Positions 50,979 through 53,975 of a stretch of DNA of 53,975 bases are shown piece by piece. Source of the stretch: DASSFZ01 sp035283185. GTDB taxonomy: Bacteria > Chloroflexota > Anaerolineae > Fen-1058. Location of the stretch: positions 1 to 53,975 of the forward strand of contig DATEUJ010000005.1 in NCBI GenBank assembly GCA_035283185.1, in the 5' to 3' direction. Below the pieces are notes generated by a model. The model saw only the letters and a list, made by a program, of their open reading frames with translations, was not told the origin of the DNA and did not search any database. Numbering within the stretch: position 1 is the stretch's first letter; each line of letters opens with the position of its first letter. The translations under genes and the position numbers were made by a program.

Positions 50979-52202
50979 CTACGGCTCCACCTGGACCGGC
51001 GTGTTCAGCCGCACCATCTGGAACCAGGTCGTTCCGGGTTTCAGCGGCATGGGGTTGCCTTCCGCGTCGAGGAAAGTGAGCATGTCGAAGCGGCCGGGCC
51101 GGCTCCATCGACCTTCAAAAACCTGGCCGTCTCGCAGTATCTGCGCTCGCCCGCCGGGCAGGCTAGGGTTGCTGGGGTCGTTCCAGATCTGGATCTGGAC
51201 CGAGTAGTGACCGCCCAGGGCGACGTCTTCGAAGTAGCGCTTGTCTTCGACGTGGTTGGCGTAGACGATGACGACGTTCGCTGCGCTGAGTTGCTGTCCG
51301 TTCAAGGCGTCGGTGTGCGCGGCGCCGTCGCTCCAGCGCAGGTAACAACCGCCCAGGCTGCTGCAAGCGGTCGACGCCGGATCGTAGCGCCATTCGGCGC
51401 GCTCGGCCCCGTAAGGGATGACGGCGTGGGACGCCGGCGAGCCTGGACCGAGGGGTGCGGTCGAGAAAGTCATTCCGGCCAGCTCCTGTGACTCGTTGAT
51501 GCCCCGGCGTACGGCTTCTGCCCAAACGGCCGCCGGGTCGACGTACAGGTTGTGCGGCGGGGCTGCCGAACTGGTTCGATAAAACATCGGCGCGCTGTCG
51601 CCGAAGTCGGGTGAGAGCACGCGCCGCTCCGCATGAAACTCGGTCGGCTTGATGTAGTACTCGCGTGTGCCGCCGCTAAAGCCGGAGCAGGCCAGGAGCG
51701 ACTTGTACATGGCCGGCAAGTCGGCGTCGATGATGCGGCAGGATCGATTCGAGCCGACGGCCGGCGGCGTCTTGCTCAGGAAGATCGCCGTCCAGCGCGT
51801 AATACCTCCTTCGGCCACGTGCTCGAACACCAGGTCGGCGAAACTGACGCCGGATTGGGGTCTCACGCCCGGTTCGTTCGAGTTGGCGACTTTGATGGCC
51901 AGCGGCCGGCGCTGGAGCACGGCTGGATCGCCGACCTTCTCGCCGGTCAAGGGGTTCACGTCGGCGTCGAACGTCGAAATGAGACGTGTGTCTGCCGTCG
52001 GCGTAGGGCTTGCGAGCGGCAGAGTCGGCTTTGGGGGCGTCGGCGTGATCAGGATTTGCGGCAGCCGTGTGGTCGTGGACGCAAACTCCGGCGTACGCGA
52101 CGCGGCTGGTGTGTCGGGCAGGCTCTGGCAACCTGACAGTGCAAGCATCAGGCCGCACAGGCCGGCAGCGGCCAGGCAGGCGGCCTGACGGGTGACGCAC
52201 AT
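50979..52202 (-). CDS. DUF3048-domain lipoprotein (YerB-like)
   Basis: The 407-residue protein has a lipoprotein signal with lipobox LALSGC and a Thr/Pro-rich linker. The DUF3048 domain follows with NPLTGEKV, RPLAIKVANSNEPGVRPQSG, ADLVFEHVAEGGITRW and VGSNRSCRIID. The C-terminal DUF3048_C part has YANHVEDKRYFED and FEGRWSR. It would be anchored on the outer face of the membrane; the biochemical role of the family is not established. ATG 52202 follows GGAGGAAGC. Confidence 0.88.
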   Translation of the reverse strand: MCVTRQAACLAAAGLCGLMLALSGCQSLPDTPAASRTPEFASTTTRLPQILITPTPPKPTLPLASPTPTADTRLISTFDADVNPLTGEKVGDPAVLQRRPLAIKVANSNEPGVRPQSGVSFADLVFEHVAEGGITRWTAIFLSKTPPAVGSNRSCRIIDADLPAMYKSLLACSGFSGGTREYYIKPTEFHAERRVLSPDFGDSAPMFYRTSSAAPPHNLYVDPAAVWAEAVRRGINESQELAGMTFSTAPLGPGSPASHAVIPYGAERAEWRYDPASTACSSLGGCYLRWSDGAAHTDALNGQQLSAANVVIVYANHVEDKRYFEDVALGGHYSVQIQIWNDPSNPSLPGGRAQILRDGQVFEGRWSRPGRFDMLTFLDAEGNPMPLKPGTTWFQMVRLNTPVQVEP

Positions 52203-52234
52203 GCTTCCTCCGGAGCGGCAGTGGTTGGAGTCAA

Positions 52235-52240
52235 ATTATA
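52235..52240 (-). promoter_or_regulatory. Extended -10 promoter of the lipoprotein gene
   Basis: On the minus strand TGCTATAAT gives an extended -10 about 33 bp before the ATG. It is back to back with the DUF4388 promoter. Confidence 0.6.
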
Positions 52241-52283
52241 GCATACCGCCATATTTGGCATCGAGAATAGCTAGAGGGTCAAA

Positions 52284-52312
52284 TTGACTTGCCATTTTAG
52301 AGCAGGTATAAT
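52284..52312 (+). promoter_or_regulatory. Promoter of the DUF4388 gene
   Basis: TTGACT (52284-52289) and TATAAT (52307-52312) are 17 bp apart. The leader of about 83 nt has no recognised structure. Confidence 0.75.
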
Positions 52313-52401
52313 GCGCACGATGTGTCGGCGATGGGTTCAGGCGTCGTCGCGGGACGGTCGGCGATGCCTTGTGATTGATTGCATGAGTGAAGGCGGCTTG
52401 C

Positions 52402-53235
52402 ATGGCATTGAAAGGCAATCTTCGTGACTTTAGCACGACCCAGTTGCTCAACCTGATCAACCTGGCGCGCAAGACGGGTCTGCTGGCGGTCGAGAGCAAG
52501 AACGGGTCGGCTCAGGTCTTCTTCAGAGAGGGCAAGCTGATTTACGCCGCGTACGGCGGCCAGGACGGCCGGCTCACCTCGATGCTCGTCCGTTCCGGCA
52601 AGCTCACGCCCGCTCAGGCCAACAAGATCAACGAGCAGCCTGAGGCGCGCAACAATCGCGAGCTAGGCGCCCTCCTGATTCAGTCCGGCCACCTGACGCA
52701 GAACGACATCGTCGCCAGTGTGAAAGCCTACGTCCTCGACGTGGTCTACCGGCTCTTTTCCTGGACGGAGGGCACATTCCGCTTCGAGCCGAGCCAGTTG
52801 CCGCCCGAGGATCGCACGATTCAGGTCAGAGTGGACTTAGAGAACGTGATCATGGAAGGCAGCCGCCGCATCAAGGAGATCGAGCGGCTTCGCGAGGAAC
52901 TGCCCAACCTGGACGTGGCTTTGCGCTTCACAGATCGCCCCGACGCACGCTTGCGCAACATCAATTTGTCCGTGGACGAATGGCGCGTCGTGTCGTTCAT
53001 CAATCCCAAGAACTCGATTCGCCAGATCGCTCAGGCGAGCAACATGAGCGAGTTTCAGATTCGCAAGATTGTGTACGGCATGCTGCAGGCCGGCCTAGTC
53101 GAAGTCATGACGCCGCCTGGGCGCGCGCCCCATGAGGCTGCGCCGGCGCAGGCCGGCGCACCGCCGGCCCCGGTGACCATGACCGTCAAACGGCCCGTCG
53201 TCGAGCGCTTGATCAGGTTCTTCGAGAGGAAATAG
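52402..53235 (+). CDS. DUF4388-domain (PATAN-like) regulatory protein
   Basis: The 277-residue soluble protein starts with a DUF4388 domain (LKGNLRDFSTTQLLNLINLA, then GLLAVESKNGSAQVFFREGK). A helical middle with LGALLIQSGHLTQNDI and a winged-helix-like segment (SIRQIAQASNMSEFQIRKIV) follow, then an Ala/Pro-rich tail. Such proteins are common beside small GTPases in Chloroflexota and related phyla and are thought to act in polarity or surface-signalling modules. ATG 52402 fits the domain start. The GTPase gene follows. Confidence 0.82.
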   Translation: MALKGNLRDFSTTQLLNLINLARKTGLLAVESKNGSAQVFFREGKLIYAAYGGQDGRLTSMLVRSGKLTPAQANKINEQPEARNNRELGALLIQSGHLTQNDIVASVKAYVLDVVYRLFSWTEGTFRFEPSQLPPEDRTIQVRVDLENVIMEGSRRIKEIERLREELPNLDVALRFTDRPDARLRNINLSVDEWRVVSFINPKNSIRQIAQASNMSEFQIRKIVYGMLQAGLVEVMTPPGRAPHEAAPAQAGAPPAPVTMTVKRPVVERLIRFFERK

Positions 53236-53299
53236 GTTCGGCCGCCGGCGCGCCGTGGGCGGACGCTGAGCGACGGAGACAACTCGGTTCTTCTCCACC

Positions 53300-53373
53300 C
53301 CTCTCCTGCCGTCTGCGGCGGCCTGCACTCGCTTGCTGTGTGCGGGGGGAGAGGGGCCGGGGGTGAGGGCCGC
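53300..53373. repeat. GC-rich dispersed repeat before the GTPase gene
   Basis: It closely matches 30751-30822 over its length, including TGTGTGCGGGGGGAGAGGGG. It lies between two co-directional genes and ends 25 bp before the GTPase start. Confidence 0.75.
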
Positions 53374-53398
53374 ATGAGGGAGCGAGGGTAGGGGGCTT

Positions 53399-53938
53399 AT
53401 GCAGGCAGTCAAGATGGTCGTCACCGGGCCGTTCGCAGCAGGCAAGACGGAATTCATTCGCACGATCAGCGAGATCGACGTGGTCTCCACCGAGCGCAAG
53501 ATCAGCAGCGCCGCCGAGCGGATCAAAGATCAGACCACCGTCGCGATGGATTTCGGCCGCATTACCATCGACGAGGATCTGGTGCTGTACTTGTTCGGCA
53601 CGCCCGGGCAGAAGCGCTTCGACTTCATGTGGGAGATCCTGTCCGAAGGCATGCTGGGCTTCATCGTCGTCGTCGACAGCTCTCGTCCGGAAACGTTCCG
53701 CGAAGCGCGCTCTATCCTCGACACCTTCCGGGGTTATGCGCTGACGCCCTACGTCGTGGCGGCCAACAAGCAGGACCACGGGGACGCCTGGTCTCCCGAA
53801 GACCTGCGCATCGCGCTCAAGATCGACAGCGGCGTCAAAGTATTGCCGTGTGTGGCGCGGGATCGGGAGAGCGTGAAGAACGCCCTGCTCGAGCTACTGT
53901 ATTCCATCTTGGAGCGGATGGACAGTGAAGGGGTCTAG
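53399..53938 (+). CDS. Small Ras-like GTPase (MglA/CvnD-like)
   Basis: The 179-residue protein has a P-loop variant VTGPFAAGKTEFI (G1), a switch region with VAMDFGRI, LYLFGTPGQKRFDFMWE in place of DTPGQ (G3), and NKQDHGD (G4, NKxD), with CVARD at the G5 position. This matches bacterial small GTPases that act with roadblock/LC7 and DUF4388 proteins in signalling. ATG 53399 lies after a GGGGG stretch; no other start is close to the P-loop. Confidence 0.88.
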   Translation: MQAVKMVVTGPFAAGKTEFIRTISEIDVVSTERKISSAAERIKDQTTVAMDFGRITIDEDLVLYLFGTPGQKRFDFMWEILSEGMLGFIVVVDSSRPETFREARSILDTFRGYALTPYVVAANKQDHGDAWSPEDLRIALKIDSGVKVLPCVARDRESVKNALLELLYSILERMDSEGV

Positions 53939-53939
53939 C

Positions 53940-53975
53940 TTGGCCGACCCCCCTCCGGCTCCCCCCGTTCTGACG
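53940..53975 (+). CDS. Possible start of the next gene, partial
   Basis: TTG 53940 follows AAGGGG and opens a frame reading ADPPPAPPVLT to the window edge. A roadblock/LC7 or signalling gene would be expected here, but too little is visible to assign it. Confidence 0.3.
   Translation, partial: MADPPPAPPVLT

Overview
The window looks like a chromosomal segment of a high-GC Chloroflexota bacterium (Anaerolineae-like). This is an inference from several traits: secreted proteins ending in a YLPLILR-type tail, a T-box leader outside Firmicutes, DUF4388/small-GTPase and FHA/zinc-ribbon genes, and many dispersed palindromic repeats. No rRNA, tRNA or CRISPR array was recognised.

Layout. 1-1000: end of an ISAzo13-like element that cut a Ser/Thr kinase gene, plus a second, oppositely oriented kinase remnant. 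1-5 kb: a MATE-like membrane protein, arsenic genes (ArsN2-like acetyltransferase, ArsM), a SigZ-type sigma factor and small thiol proteins, one of them broken. 5.3-12.8 kb: two tandem fusions of a HAD phosphatase with a HerA-like ATPase, then an overlapping chain of GH13 glycosidase, tRNA-dihydrouridine synthase and an S51-like peptidase with a CysRS-type tail. 13.1-14.7 kb: a complete IS110-type element with a structured leader that is a candidate bridge RNA. 15-20.5 kb: FHA protein, two internally deleted ABC-2 permease genes around a TumE-type toxin-antitoxin pair, and a NarL-type two-component system. 20.6-28 kb: secreted metal-oxidation-like cluster (1366-residue multicopper oxidase, beta-propeller protein, Tat-exported second multicopper oxidase). 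28-33 kb: a TetR-divergent small operon, then a graveyard of gene fragments with an MNT/HEPN toxin-antitoxin pair.

33-42 kb is a lower-GC defence-type island: C5 cytosine methylase, GHKL ATPase, an unrecognised protein and a Vsr-like endonuclease, followed by an unrecognised helical protein, a class III nucleotidyl-cyclase-like protein, a decayed radC and a truncated hsdR. 42-54 kb returns to core genes: greA and lysS, a GAF-PAS histidine kinase, a serine-type T-box leader ahead of a DHDPS-family aldolase and serS, an EamA transporter, a DUF3048 lipoprotein, and a DUF4388 protein with a small GTPase.

The most striking structure is between the genes. Several miniature inverted-repeat elements (MITE-like) can be delimited by terminal inverted repeats and target duplications. 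One split the greA-lysS stop/start junction and another duplicated the Shine-Dalgarno sequence after the T-box terminator. A 38-bp dispersed repeat sits in frame inside serS and again in the 3' end of the neighbouring EamA gene. The candidates for less-described systems are the Dcm/GHKL/unknown/Vsr island with its adjacent cyclase-like gene, the tandem HAD-ATPase fusions, and these repeat families.
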